Shown here piece after piece: positions 12,425-25,500 of a stretch of DNA of 64,000 nt. Source of the DNA: Macrostomum hystrix (Eukaryota; Platyhelminthes; Macrostomidae). The translations under genes were made by a program, and so were the position numbers. Positions within the stretch are counted from its first letter, which is position 1; every line of letters starts with the position of its first letter. The DNA is taken from positions 6,991,501 to 7,055,500 of the forward strand of contig CATNEN010000001.1 of NCBI GenBank assembly GCA_950097015.1, in the 5' to 3' direction. The notes beneath the pieces were generated by a model. That model ran no database searches. It was not told the origin of the DNA and was given only the letters and a program-made list of their open reading frames with translations.

Positions 12425-13670
12425 CTCAAATCCTTATCTGTGTGTTTTCAAATCCTTATCTGTGGGATCTCAAATACTTATCTGTGGAATCTCATATACT
12501 TATCTGCGGGATCTTATATCCTTATCTGTGGGATCTTATATCCTTATCTGTGGGATCTCAAATCCTTATCTGTGGGATCTCAAATACTTATCTGTGGGAT
12601 CTCAAATACTTATCTGTGGGATCTCATATACTTATCTGTGGGATCTCAAATCCTTATCTGTGGGATCTCATATCCTTATCTGCGGGATCTCATATCCTTA
12701 TCTGTGGGATCTCATATACTTATCTGCGGGATCTCATATCCTTATCTGTGGGATCTCAAATACTTATCTGTGGGATCTCATATCCTTATCTGTGGGATCT
12801 CAAATACTTATCTGTGGGATCTCAAATACTTATCTGTGGGATCTCATATACTTATCTGTGGGATCTCAAATCCTTATCTGTGGGATCTCATATCCTTATC
12901 TGCGGGATCTCATATCCTTATCTGTGGGATCTCAAATACTTATCTGTGGGATCTCATATCCTTATCTGTGGGATCTCATATATTTATCTGCGGGATCTCA
13001 TATACTTATCTGCGGGATCTCATATCCTTATCTGTGGGATCTCTATCTATTTGCAGGGGGGGCCCGGAGCACTTGTCGTACAAGCGACTGAGCGGCACGC
13101 CCCCAGACCGGCGAACTAGGCGCTTTTGCGCCCATCGGGCCACCTCCCCTGAGCAGGCACCACATACAGCAGCACAGACCAGCCGGGGAGGGCAGGAGGC
13201 ACCCAGAATAGGCAGCAGTGTCCCCCACCCCAGCCACACACGCACAGAGCAGACCAAGCCGGGGCGGAAGGCTGATAAGAAATCAGTCCTCAAGGGGATC
13301 GCGCTGACGGAAGTCCAGAAAGCGCGTTGCGGTGTACACCCGCCCTCCAGCTACCCCCGCGAGGCCTCACGCCCCAGCGCCAACGCACACAACTCACACA
13401 ACGCAGAACAGGCACACAGAAGGTAGGAGCGAAGCTATTATTTCAAGCTTTGATTGCACGAAATATGGTGCACCTCCGCCGGTCGCTACTGTCCAAACCC
13501 CCCAACAAGCCCCGAAATTAATCGTGACTTGAAGGGTGAATCGAACTAGCGTCCTTTGGAGTGCGAGGCAGCGACGTTAGCCGCTGACCCACTCGCCCCT
13601 TATCTGTGGGATCATAAATCCTTATCTGTGGGATCTCAAATACTTATCTCGTAGATCTCAAGTCCTTATA
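12425..13670. repeat. Minisatellite, 22 bp unit, interrupted by a SINE
   Basis: About 28 copies containing ccttatctgtgggatctca from 12425 to 13042, then a SINE (13043-13599), then three to four more copies to 13670. All three + frames are largely open, which produces several long overlapping open frames without protein-like sequence. Confidence 0.93.
13043..13599 (-). mobile_element. tRNA-derived SINE (family B), copy 1
   Basis: On the minus strand the element starts at 13599 with a tRNA-like head: gcgagtgggtcagcggctaa (A box region) and agttcgattc (B box). A GC-rich body of about 450 bp follows and it ends in a (TAGA)n-type tail at 13043. It sits inside the 22 bp minisatellite; the flanking ttatctgtgggatc could be the target duplication but is also the satellite unit. 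Nearly identical to the inverted copy at 16536-17082. Confidence 0.85.
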
Positions 13671-14411
13671 TTTAGAATCTCAAACTTATAATCTCAGTGC
13701 TAAATGTATCATTCACCGAACTTAATTTTTCCTCAACTTTTTCACATTAAATCGTTGAATAAAGGTTTTTTTTAATTGCATATCGTAAAAAATTAACCGG
13801 AACAGCAGCTTAGATTAGGAATAGGACTAGTTGTTTTCAGAATTATATTTTTTCCTGCCTTTTATTCTCTTTTTTCGCAGATTTTTTTGCTGCAAAATTA
13901 CAATTAAGATAATGATGCTTCCTCTGCTTTTGTCGCATTATTGTTTAATTCTTAAATTCAATCTGAATTCCTAGTTACACAGTAGGTGTTTGCTGCAATA
14001 TAATTTGCACACTTTTTGGAAACATTTAATGGACACGTTTTATGTCTTATACATTAAATACACATATCTACTCGTTGTCTGATTTCAGTAGTGCAATATC
14101 GGCAAGTTTAATAATTTATAAGTCAAGTATAGAGACACGTTGAGAAGAGTGGAGTCGGGTTGAGAATGCCAAGTTGAGTAGGGTTGGGTATATTTTTACT
14201 GCTAATAGGCGAATCAGTAGCCATCATAAGATAAGCTTTTTTCTTTAAAAAATATCATTCTATTTGCCTTTGCAGATTGTGACAGGTTGGTAATTAAATT
14301 CTGCTTCATCTACTAGCCTAAAACTGAGGCTTTGAAACTTTGATAAATGATGATCCGAAACACTCTGAACTAACATGTACATTGCACAAATAGTCCAGTA
14401 CCTACATCAAG
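13671..14411. other. AT-rich spacer
   Basis: Unique AT-rich DNA between two arrays; no open frame, splice-supported exon or recognisable element. Confidence 0.4.
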
Positions 14412-15668
14412 TCCAGAATCTGCTTTGGTCTCTTCCAGAATATGCTTCTTAAACATTTTCAAAACCTGCTTCCGTCTTATACAGAATCTGCTTCCGAATG
14501 TTCCAGAATATGCTTCCGTCTCTTACAGAATCTGCTTCCGTCTCTTATAGAATCTGCTTCCGAATGTTCCAGAATATGCTTCCGTCTCTTACAGAATCTG
14601 CTTCCGTCTCTTACAGAATCTGCTTCCGTGTCTTCCAGAATCTGCTTCCGTCTCTTACAGAATCTGCTTCCGTGTCTTCCAGAATCTGATTCCGTCTCTT
14701 ACAGAATATGCTTCCGTCTCTTACAGAATATGCTTCCGTCTCTTACAGAATCTGCTTCCGTCTCTTACAGAATATGCTTCCGTCTCTTACAGAATATGCT
14801 TCCGTCTCTTACAGAATATGCTTCCGTCTCTTACAGAATCTGCTTCCGTCTCTTACAGAATATGCTTCCGTCTCTTACAGAATCTGCTTCCGTCTCTTAT
14901 AGAATCTGCTTCCGAATGTTCCAGAATATGCTTCCGTCTCTTACAGAATCGGCTTCCGTCTCTTACAGTATCTGCTTCCGAATGTTCCAGAATATGCTTC
15001 CGTCTCTTACAGAATCGGCTTCCGTCTCTTACAGTATCTGCTTCCGAATGTTCCAGAATATGCTTCCGTCTCTTACAGAATCGGCTTCCGTCTCTTACAG
15101 TATCTGCTTCCGAATGTTCCAGAATATGCTTCCGTCTCTTACAGTATCTGCTTCCGAATGTTCCAGAATATGCTTCCGTCTCTTACAGTATCTGCTTCCG
15201 AATGTTCCAGAATATGCTTCCGTCTCTTACAGTATCTGCTTCCGAATGTTCCAGAATATGCTTCCGTCTCTTACAGTATCTGCTTCTGAATGTTCCAGAA
15301 TCTGCTTCCGTGTCTTACAGAATCTGCTTCCGTCTCTTACAGAATCTGCTTCCGTCTCTTACAGTATCTGCTTCCGTGTCTTACAGAATCTGCTTCCGTC
15401 TCTTACAGAATCTGCTTCCGTGTCTTCCAGAATCTGCTTCCGTCTCTTACAGAATCTGCTTCCGTGTCTTCCAGAATCTGATTCCGTCTCTTACAGAATC
15501 TGCTTCCGTGTCTTACAGAATCTGCTTCCGTCTCTTACAGAATCTGCTTCCGTGTCTTCCAGAATCTGCTTCCGTGTCTTCCAGAATCTGATTCCGTCTC
15601 TTACAGAATCTGCTTCCGTCTCTTACAGAATCTGCTTCCGTGTCTTCCAGAATCTGATTCCGTCTCAT
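14412..15668. repeat. Minisatellite, 22 bp unit
   Basis: About 57 copies of a unit containing cttccgtctcttacagaatc. In 14900-15290 units alternate with a second version (cttccgaatgttccagaa), making a dimeric higher-order pattern. All frames lack stops through the 66 bp three-unit cycle, giving a 414-codon open frame (14442-15686) that is repeat-encoded and not a gene. Confidence 0.95.
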
Positions 15669-16339
15669 AAAAAGCTGTCTTGTTGACGCTGCTATCGCCG
15701 CACATGCGCAACGCACAAGGCATCAACAGCAGAAATTTCTACTTCAGAGAAAACTAGGGAGAAAGTGGTTGTACGAGTGTAGTTCGAGATATTTTTCTTC
15801 GCGCATACACAACGCATGTATTGCTAGAAGAACGTTAATTGTTTTTCAAGTCTTTCAAAAGAAATGATTTACAGCCAAGTCAAGTTGCTAGCGAAAAAAT
15901 ATATTTGAAAAAAACGGTGAAGAATGAAAATGAAAAATATGGTCGATTCGCTATATCTACTTGAAGTAGAAATAAAAGAACATTAAAGCCTTTTATTATA
16001 AAAATATATTTATATATTAACGGTTTTACAAAGTCGCAACTTTAAGTTTAAACGCACTTTTACACTAGAAACGCGACACAAAACAAAAGATTTGGAAATC
16101 AAATAATAAATACATTGCTAGCTCAGTTTAGTTGCATAATTAGTTTGTAAACGAAAACGAAAGAAAAGCAAGTTTTGCATTCAATGTAATATGTAATATT
16201 GATAACTAAGTTTTTCCAAGTAAAAAGCCGAGAAGCATAGAAAATTGAACATAAAATGATAATCATATTTCACTCCTAGAAAAGTGTACTAGAAAAAGTC
16301 ATGAAAAAATATAAATTCTTAGACTCTTAGAGGGTAAGA
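15669..16339. other. AT-rich spacer
   Basis: Unique AT-rich sequence with no exon-like or mobile-element signature. Confidence 0.4.
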
Positions 16340-17480
16340 GAAGAGACGACTCTCAGGATTAGATTAGACTTGATTCTCAGGGTGAGATTATAAACGATTC
16401 TCAGAGTGAGATTAGAGTCGATTCTCAGGGTGAGATTTCAGACGATTCCCGGGGTAAGACAATTCTCTTACAGGGGTGAGATAAGAGTCGAATCTATGGC
16501 TGCGTTTAGAGACAATTCCTAAGTTGAGATTATAGGGGCGAGTGGGTCAGCGGCTAGCGTCGCTGCCTCGCACTCCAATGGACGCTAGTTCGATTCTCCC
16601 TTCAAGTCACGATTTATTTCGGGACTTGTTGGACAGTAGCGACCGGCGGAGGTGCACCATATTTCGTGCAATCAAAGCTTGAAATAATAGCTTCGCTCCT
16701 ACCTTCTGTGTGCCTGTTCTGCGTTGTGTGCGCTGGCGCTGGGGCGTGAGGCCTTGCGGGGGGTGGCTGGAGGGCGGGTGTACACCGCCGCGCGCTTTCT
16801 GGACTTCCGTCAGCGCGATCCCCCTGAGGATTGATTTCTTATCAGCCTTCCGCCCCGGCTTGGTCTGCTCTGTGCGTGTGTGGCTGGGGTGGGGGACACT
16901 GCTGCCTATTCTGGGTGCCTCCTGCCCTCCCCGGCTGGTCTGTGCTGCTGTGTGTGGTGCCTGCTCAGGGGAGGCGGCGCGATGGGCGCAAAAGCGCCTA
17001 GTTCGCCGGTCTGGGGGCGTGCCGCTCCGTCGCTTGTGCGACAAGTGCCCCGGGCCCCTCTACAAAATAGATAGATAGATAGGTTGAGATTATAGAAAAT
17101 TCTCTGGGTGAGATTATACAAAATTCTCTGGGTGAGATTATACAAAATTCTCTGGGTGAGATTATACAAAATTCTCTGGGTGAGATTATAGACAATTCTC
17201 AGGGCGAGATTATAGACAATTCTCCGGGTGAGATTATAGACAATTCTCAGGGTGAGATTATAAACAATTCTCAGGGTGAGATTATAAACAATTTTCAGGG
17301 TGATATTAAAGACAATTCTCAGGGTGAGATTATAGACAATTCTCAGGGTGAGATTATAGAAAATTTTCAGGGTGAGACAAATCTCTGGGAGAGTTTAAAG
17401 ACGATTTTCAGGGTGAGATTTTAAATGAGTCGAATCTCTGGGTGAGATTAGAGATGATTTTTTGGTTCTCAGCGTAAGAT
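16340..17480. repeat. Minisatellite, 24 bp unit, interrupted by a SINE
   Basis: Copies containing ttctcagggtgagattatag occur at 16340-16535 and 17083-17480, split by SINE family B. The outer copies are degenerate and the copies just right of the SINE are most regular. The exact 17-mer TTCTCAGGGTGAGATTA is also found, on the other strand, in the array at 55275-55560. Confidence 0.9.
16536..17082 (+). mobile_element. tRNA-derived SINE (family B), copy 2, with target duplication
   Basis: The 13-mer gttgagattatag is present at 16523-16535 and 17083-17095, flanking 547 bp. The head has tRNA-like gcgagtgggtcagcggctag and a B box agttcgattc; the body is GC-rich and the tail is atagatagatagatag. The gttgag form differs from the satellite's usual ggtgag, which supports a true target duplication. 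By eye it matches copy 1 almost throughout, with short indels near 13500-13510. Confidence 0.88.
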
Positions 17481-17583
17481 TAGAGTTGCTACAAAATACA
17501 GTAAAGATTGCACTTCAAGCAAACACAGTTACGACATGATGAATACAAAAAGTCACATTGAAATAAATGTTTACTGTCTGTTC

Positions 17584-20428
17584 CTATTGGTCCGCGCTGC
17601 CGAATAGAATCTGGCACCTATGCTGATCCCACAGCTGTTGCATAGCATCCAGATTCTGACTGGCGTCCAGAACCAAGACTGGAGCGTTTAGTCTAGCAGC
17701 GGAGTCAGCGCCAAGCAGCCAGCTCTCGTGCAGCTGGTGCAGGCTCTCCAGCAAGGACAGCGGCAGAGGTGCCTCTTCGCTGCGATTCCGCTTAGTGACG
17801 CGTTCGTGACACACAGACGGCGGGCAGCGAAGGTACACGTAGAGGTCAACCTGGGGTGGTTGATCGCAGTTTCAGGAATTGTTTTAAACAACTTGGAAAT
17901 CGGAGTTTATTCGTTGGAGATCATAAAAATCTAGGATCTGAACTCTAAGGGATCTAGAATTCGCACTCTGGGAGATCTGGGATTTGGACTTTTGATGGAT
18001 CTGGGAGTAGGATTTTGGGATATCTGGGATTCGGAAATTTTGGGCGATCTGAGATAGGGAAATTTATGGGATCTGGGATTCGGATTTTTTGGGATCTGGA
18101 ATTCAGATTTTGGGGAATTTGGAATTCAGATTTTAGGGGATCTGGGATTCGGACTTTTGGGGAATCTGGAATTCAGATTTTGGGGAATCTGGAATTCAGA
18201 TTTTAGGGGATCTGGGATTCGGACTTTTGGGGAATCTGGAATTCAGATTTTGGGGAATCTGGAATTCAGATTTTAGGGGATCTGGGATTCGGATTTTTGG
18301 GATCTGGGATTCAGATTTTGGGGGATCTGGGATTCGGATATTTTGGGATCTGGAATTCAGATTTTGGGGAATTTGGAATTCAGATTTTAGGGGATCTGGG
18401 ATTCGGACTTTTGGGGAATCTGGAATTCAGATTTTGGGGAATCTGGAATTCAGATTTTAGGGGATCTGGGATTCGGACTTTTGGGGAATCTGGAATTCAG
18501 ATTTTGGGGAATCTGGAATTCAGATTTTAGGGGATCTGGGATTCGGATTTTTGGGATCTGGGATTCAGATTTTGGGGGATCTGGGATTCGGATTTTTGGG
18601 GATTAAAGTTTTGGGTTTTTGGGGATCTAGAATTTAGACTTTTAGGGGATCTGGGATTCGGATTTTAGGGGATCTGGGATTCGGACTTTTGGGGAATCTG
18701 GAATTCAGATTTTGGGGAATCTGGAATTCAGATTTTAGGGGATCTGGGATTCGGACTTTTGGGCGATCTGAGACATGGATATTTTGGGGATCTGGGATTC
18801 GGATTTTTGGGATCTGGGATTCAGATTTTGGGGGATCCGGAATTCAGATTTTAGGGGATCTGGGATTCGGACTTTTGGGGAATCTGGGATTTAGATTTTG
18901 GGGAATCTGGAATTCAGATTTTAGGGGATCTGGGATTCGGACTTTTGGGGAATCTGGAATTCAGATTTTGGGGAATCTGGAATTCAGATTTTAGGGGATC
19001 TGGGATTCGGACTTTTGGGGAATCTGGAATTCAGATTTTGGGGAATCTGGAATTCAGATTTTAGGGGATCTGGGATTCGGACTTTTGGGGAATCTGGAAT
19101 TCAGATTTTGGGGAATCTGGAATTCAGATTTTAGGGGATCTGGGATTCGGACTTTTGGGGAATCTGGAATTCAGATTTTGGGGAATCTGGAATTCAGATT
19201 TTAGGGGATCTGGGATTCGGACTTTTGGGGAATCTGGAATTCAGATTTTGGGGAATCTGGAATTCAGATTTTGGGGAATCTGGAATTCAGATTTTAGGGG
19301 ATCTGGGATTCGGACTTTTGGGCGATCTGAGACATGGAAATTTTGGGGATCTGGGATTCGGATTTTTGGGGATTAAAGTTTTGGGTTTTTGGGGATCTAG
19401 AATTTAGACTTTTAGGGGATCTGGGATTCGGATTTTAGGGGATCTGGGATTCGGACTTTTGGGGAATCTGGAATTCAGATTTTGGGGAATCTGGAATTCA
19501 GATTTTAGGGGATCTGGGATTCGGACTTTTGGGCGATCTGAGACATTGAAATTTTGGGGATCTGGGATTCGGATTTTTGGGATCTGGAATTCAGATTTTA
19601 GGGGATCTGGGATTCGGACTTTTGGGGATTAAAGTTTTGGGTTTTTGGGGATCTAGAATTTAGACTTTTAGGGGATCTGGGATTCGGATTTTGGGGAATC
19701 TGGGAATCCGATTTTCGGGGATTTGGATTCGGATTTTCGGGGATTTGGGATTCAGATTTTAGGGGATTTGGGATTCGGATTTTTGGGGATCTGGGATTAT
19801 TTTCCCGGGAATCAGGGATTCGGATTTTAAGAATCGGGGATGTATCAGAATTGACTATAGTGTGAGAATCTGGAATCGGAGAGAAGAATTTCGAGGATTT
19901 TGAGGATCAGGGATAACAGAGGAACAATCGCAGCCTTTAACATACCTGCAGAGCCATAGCCCAAGGACCTTTGAGCAGTCGCCTATAATAGCTATCCAGC
20001 ACACCGAGTTCAGCGGAGTGCAGTTGGCCTTGCACAGCCGCATTCTCCATGAAGCAGTGCCTGGCGCTGTGCAGCGATCTCTCCAGCATCTTTACTGGCC
20101 TGTCAGTGGTGTGGCGGTGCATCTGCAGCCTAGTCAGCATGCAGTACAGGTTGAATGAGAAGAACCAGCGCTGCGGATCTTCGTACAGTTTCTGCAGCAG
20201 ATTAACACCGGACACGTTGCACCATTTCTCTAGCGGCTCCGGCACAGGTTCAACAATTGAACTGGATTCATTGGCGGTAGAAAAATAATTCAACATTGTA
20301 CTCTTGCCGGCACCAATGTTGCCTTCGATGGACACCGTGAACTGGCGCCGATGACTCTGGCATGACTCATTAGCTGCTGCTGCTGTGGAGAACATGACTT
20401 TCGATAATTCACTCAAATTGGTTAACAT
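17584..20428 (-). CDS. Deoxynucleoside kinase (TK2/dNK type), two exons
   Basis: Exons 20428-19946 and 17850-17584 join in phase 0 to 249 residues. Features of the family are a Walker A P-loop (IEGNIGAGKST), the ERS motif (LERSLHSARHCF), the YVYLRCPPSVCHER substrate strand, a basic/acidic lid (RVTKRNRSEE) and LPLSLLESLHQLHESWL. It phosphorylates deoxynucleosides in the salvage pathway using ATP. Whether it is mitochondrial or nuclear is unclear. The chosen Met is the first ATG in frame; the frame stays open upstream to an acceptor-like ttgactccag at about 20504, so an additional 5' exon beyond the satellite at 20545-21872 is possible. The single intron is filled with a 1.9 kb minisatellite. 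Confidence 0.88.
17945..19850. repeat. Minisatellite, 23-24 bp subunits in 70 bp higher-order units
   Basis: Subunits ggggatctgggattcggact and ggggaatctggaattcagat alternate. From about 18940 to 19290 they form regular 70 bp trimers (repeat starts at 19011, 19081, 19151, 19221). Each trimer contains GAATTC sites and several G runs. The array occupies most of the deoxynucleoside kinase intron. Confidence 0.95.
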
Positions 20429-20544
20429 TCTTAACAATGCCAAATAAGATTGGCTGCTGCTGCTGCGACCAGCGGTTCCGAAAAGACGACCCAACTGGAG
20501 TCAATTGTCAAAGCGATATAATTGATTAAACTACTGGATCCAGG

Positions 20545-21872
20545 ATATGAGTAATCTGGGAGAATTGTAGGCTCAAACTGAGGATCTGGGAGAATGGTAT
20601 GAGTCAAACTGAGAATCGGGAGAATGGTAGACTCAAACTGAGGATCTACGAGAATGGTAGACTCAAACTGAGGATCTGGGATGAATGGTAGCTCAAACTG
20701 AGGATCTGGGATGAATGGTAGCTCAAACTGAGGATCTGGGATGAATGCTAGCTCAAATTGAGGATCTGGGATGAATGGTAGCTCAAACTGAGGATCTGGG
20801 ATGAATGGTAGCTCAAACTGAGGATCTGGGATGAATGCTAGCTCAAACTGAGGATCTGGGATGAATGGTAGCTCAAACTGAGGATCTGGGATGAATGCTA
20901 GCTCAAACTGAGGATCTGGGATGAATGGTAGACTCAAACTGAGGATCTGGGAGAATGGTAGACTCAAACTGAGGATCTGGGAGAATGGTAGGCTCAAACT
21001 GAGGATCTGGGAGAATGGTAGACTCAAATTGAGGATGTGGGAGAATGGTAGACTCAAACTGAGGATCTACGAGAATGGTAGACTCAAACTGAGGATCTGG
21101 GATGAATGGTAGCTCAAACTGAGGATCTGGGATGAATGGTAGCTCAAACTGAGGATCTGGGATGAATGCTAGCTCAAATTGAGGATCTGGGATGAATGGT
21201 AGCTCAAACTGAGGATCTGGGATGAATGGTAGCTCAAACTGAGGATCTGGGATGAATGCTAGCTCAAACTGAGGATCTGGGATGAATGGTAGCTCAAACT
21301 GAGGATCTGGGATGAATGCTAGCTCAAACTGAGGATCTGGGATGAATGGTAGACTCAAACTGAGGATCTGGGAGAATGGTAGACTCAAACTGAGGATCTG
21401 GGAGAATGGTAGGCTCAAACTGAGGATCTGGGAGAATGGTAGACTCAAATTGAGGATGTGGGAGAATGGTAGACTCAAACTGAGGATCTACGAGAATGGT
21501 AGACTCAAACTGAGGATCTGGGATGAATGGTAGCTCAAACTGAGGATCTGGGATGAATGGTAGCTCAAACTGAGGATCTGGGATGAATGCTAGCTCAAAT
21601 TGAGGATCTGGGATGAATGGTAGCTCAAACTGAGGATCTGGGATGAATGCTAGCTCAAACTGAGGATCTGGGAGAATGGTAGACTCAAACTGAGGATCTG
21701 GGAGAATGGTAGGCTCAAACTGAGGATCTGGGAGAATGGTAGACTCAAATTGAGGATGTGGGAGAATGGTAGACTCAAACTGAGGATCTGGGAGAATGGT
21801 AGACTCAAACTGAGGATCTGGGAGAATGGTAGACTCAAACTGAGGATCTGGGAGAATGGTAGACTCAAACTA
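20545..21872. repeat. Minisatellite, ~30 bp unit with 421 bp block duplication
   Basis: Copies of a unit containing ctgaggatctgggatgaatg and ctcaaa. A block of variants repeats after exactly 421 bp: identical frames start at 21057 and 21478 on the minus strand, and at 20921 and 21342 on the plus strand. A third partial block follows. The block is not an exact multiple of 30 because units of 29-31 bp are mixed. Confidence 0.95.
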
Positions 21873-22566
21873 AAGATAGATTAACTTAAGAATGTAGGGT
21901 ACAATGGACCTAATTAAAACAAGAAACTGAATAGGAAAAAATAGCAGATAAGTATTTAATAACTAACAAAACTATTTATTAACTTATGTATGGCAAATTG
22001 TAAGTCTGCATAGCAACAAATGTAATCACACAAGAATATTTTAATTGCTATTATCACTATTTACACAAGCAATTAAAGATAAGAAAAGTATTAGACAGGA
22101 AGACATGATAAATAAAAGATGGTTACAACAAAAATAGTATGATTGACAGCAAAAAATAAAACTGATATACATAATGTGAGAAAATATCACACAAACAGCT
22201 AGAAGACTGTAAAACCTGTTGTTCTAAAATCTGTTTGCTCTAACAGATGCGAGTATTAAGCCACTATGTAGAGGAAGCAGTGTTTATCGTTATAAATAAA
22301 AAAACAATATCTTAATAGTAAATATCTAAATTGACTAAATACTTGAAGATATCAATGACTTCTCTGTTTAAAATTTCAACTTTTACATCTGCTATGGAAG
22401 AACAGTTTACTGCAGTTCACAGCAAAATTATTTTAATAATTATTAAAACCGCAAACGTAGCGTTAAACTAATTTAACTTTTTTAATTTTCGTGAAGTAGG
22501 CTGTGAGTATTTTGTCTTTCTTCCGCTAAGAAAACAAGTCAATAAACCGACTCAATAATACTCAAA
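21873..22566. other. AT-rich spacer
   Basis: Unique AT-rich DNA downstream of the SHARK-like gene. AATAAA-type signals are present on the minus strand, as expected for a 3' UTR, but no end can be assigned. Confidence 0.4.
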
Positions 22567-25500
22567 TCAAGCCAGTCGTTTAGCAATCCAATCAAAATTC
22601 GGCCTCGAAGCGGACGCTTCAGCCATGCACCTCCATGCCACATCGCGAACTACAGACAGATTATCTGTGCTTGTCAGCGCCTGCTGCTGCTGCTGCTGCA
22701 AGACTTGAAGCCTTTCACCCCGATGCACACGGTTCAAGATGTCGTTAGGTGTTAGCGCTGATTGCCAAGGCGTCGGACGTCGAGGCGAACCGTGCCTTCC
22801 TTCGGGGCTGTGCAGCTCCCAGAGCAGGACGCCGAAGCTCCAACAGTCTGTGGCTTCAGTTGCTGCGGCTGTCGGCTTAGCGTCGGCCAGCGAGATGGAC
22901 AGCTCTAGGAGTTCCGGCGCGAACCAACGAACTAACTCTAGGCTGGAGTTGTGCCTATATTGAACGGATTTTAAGAGCGGATAGGATGAGCACTTGTGTG
23001 AAAATTCGACCGATTTGACAGGTAGACTGACTGACAGGTAGATAGACTGATTGACAGCTATAGACAGACTGACAGACAGGTAGACTGACAGAGTGACAGA
23101 TAGACAGACTGAGTGACAGGTAGACAGACTGAGTGACAGGTAGACATACTGAGTGACAGGTAGACAGACTGACAGGTAGATGGACTGACAGGTAGACAGA
23201 CTGAGTGACAGGTAGACAGACTGACAGGTAGATGGACTGACAGGTAGACAGACTGAGTGACAGGTAGACAGACTGACAGGTTAAGAGAATGAGAATCAAG
23301 TCGCAATGGCAGCAGTTAGATACAATGACAGTTAGACCCACAGACAAACGGCTATTCCTCACCTATCGAATCCGTTGCTAAGCAGATCGGACAATCCGAA
23401 GTCGGACAGTTTAGCAGTCAGAGCGGCAGTCGGCCCAGTGAGTAGGACATTCCTAGCAGCTAGGCGACCGTGCCTCAACCCGCTAGCAGCCAGATAAGCC
23501 ATTCCTTCGGCTGATTGACAACACCAACGCCTGACTTCGGCAGCAGTTGTTGGACATTTTCTGACGTAATCAATAGCCGAACCAACGACAGAAAGCTCAT
23601 TTAGAAGCATCAGTTTGCCAGCATCGCAGCAGATGCCAAAGAAACCGACAACACGCTTGTGTGCTGATACTTTCGCTAATCTGGAACCAACCGTCTTCAA
23701 TGTTGACATAGCCGCTGTTGAATTAGTCGACGGTGAAAATAATTTCACTGCAATGTCAATCTCAGCTGACGATGTCGAAGCCAATAGTCGACCTTTGAAG
23801 ACGTCGATTTTGCCAGACGATGCTGCTGATGAGGCGAATGCTCCAGCGCCAATGCCAACACTGCCGCCAATTTTGGATATCAACAAAACTCTACTGGATT
23901 CAATAATTATTGATTTGGGATTATTGATATTCCCTGTCTCATTGGTTGCAGCAGCAGCAGAATCAGCAGCAGATGCTGGTATGGCACGCTTAAGCGGACA
24001 GGCAATTACATCGGCCGAGTGAGACAAATAATCGATTAGATGGCCTGCCAGGATATAGACAAGATTTTAGATTAAAAATTTCTTAACGAAAAAACTAAAA
24101 ATTTGTCGAATGTTCATTTAAATAAGAGCGTTACGTAATCCCAATCCTAATATCTAGTTTCGTTTCTTGTGTTAAATAATTTGCTTTATTGCTCTGCATT
24201 GCTTCAGTTCACCCAGCTGTTAAATGGGTACCAGCATCAGCTGGGGTAATTCAGGATTCGTGTGGCGTCCCCCCAGTCCATGGACTGAACAGCCGAACGC
24301 AGCCTTCAGATGCGCCGCGCAACAGCTGTGGCTGTGCTGTCGGCTGCACATCTGGCCCCATTGTGGCAGGTGTAATCAATTATTATTATTAAATAAATCT
24401 AATTTACGGATTATTCTCTAAATTATTTAACACTAGTACGCATAATCATTTCTACTTTTATTCATACTTTCTTTGTTCATCTATGCCATTCTCAATTCTT
24501 CAAACTTTTATCCTAATAACAGGAATCCCTAACCTGATTTTTTAGAATTCGAAATGCTATTTCTAAGAACCATTAATCCTATTTCTCAGAATCGCTAATC
24601 CCATTGCTCAGAATCATTAATCTTATTTCTTATAATCAAAGATCCCATTTCTCATAATCAATTATCCCATTTCTCATAATCAATTATCCCATTTCTCATA
24701 ACCAATTATCCCATTTCTCAGAATCAATAATCCCATTTCTCAGAAAGAATTATCCCATTTCTCAGAATCAATAATCCCATTTCTCATAATCAATTATCCC
24801 ATTTCTCATAATCAATTATCCCATTTCTCAGAATCAATAATCCCATTTCTCAGAATCAATAATCCCATTTCTCATAATCAATTATCCCATTTCTCAGAAT
24901 CAATAATCCCATTTCTCAGAATCAATAATCCCATTTCTCATAATCAATTATCCCATTTCTCATAATCAATTATCCCATTTCTCATAATCAATTATGCCAT
25001 TTCTCAGAATCAATAATCCCATTTCTCAGAATCAATAATCCCATTTCTCAGAATCAATAATCCCATTTCTCAGAATCAATAATCCCATTTCTCAGAAGCA
25101 ATAATCCCACATCCCAGAAGCTAAAAAATCGCTAACAGTTCAGCAAAAGCGAGTGACCTCACCCAAGCTGGGAAACCTGGGTCCACCGCCGATGTGCCAG
25201 GCGTCGCGAAGTTTTCTAGGAAACCGGCGCCCACCAACTTCTCCAGTAGCTCCCAGTTGGTCGCCAGCAGCATCGCCGGAAGCCATAGGATAGCCGCCAG
25301 TATCGCAGTCGATCGCATACTTATAGATTGAGCCGCCGCAGGCTAAACACAGTACGAATCGTTTATGCCTTAGATTGGTAGGAAAAGTGGCGCCACTGCC
25401 GCTACTACTTGTAGTAGTGCGACTGCCCGAGCTAGCATTGTCAATATCGTCAGCCGGATGAATAGCAGAAGCGGCTGACGAGTCTGAAGTGTGCAGCCTG

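Noticed and set aside
12440-13426. Long plus-strand frame continuing from a satellite into GC-rich sequence
   Set aside because: It fuses the 22 bp array to the body of SINE family B; neither part is coding.
14442-15686. 414-codon plus-strand frame rich in Leu/Ser/Tyr
   Set aside because: Pure reading-through of a 22 bp array; other frames are open too.
17945-19850. Telomere-like repeat (TTAGGGG occurrences)
   Set aside because: The hexamer is part of a longer 23-24 bp unit and is not itself tandem.
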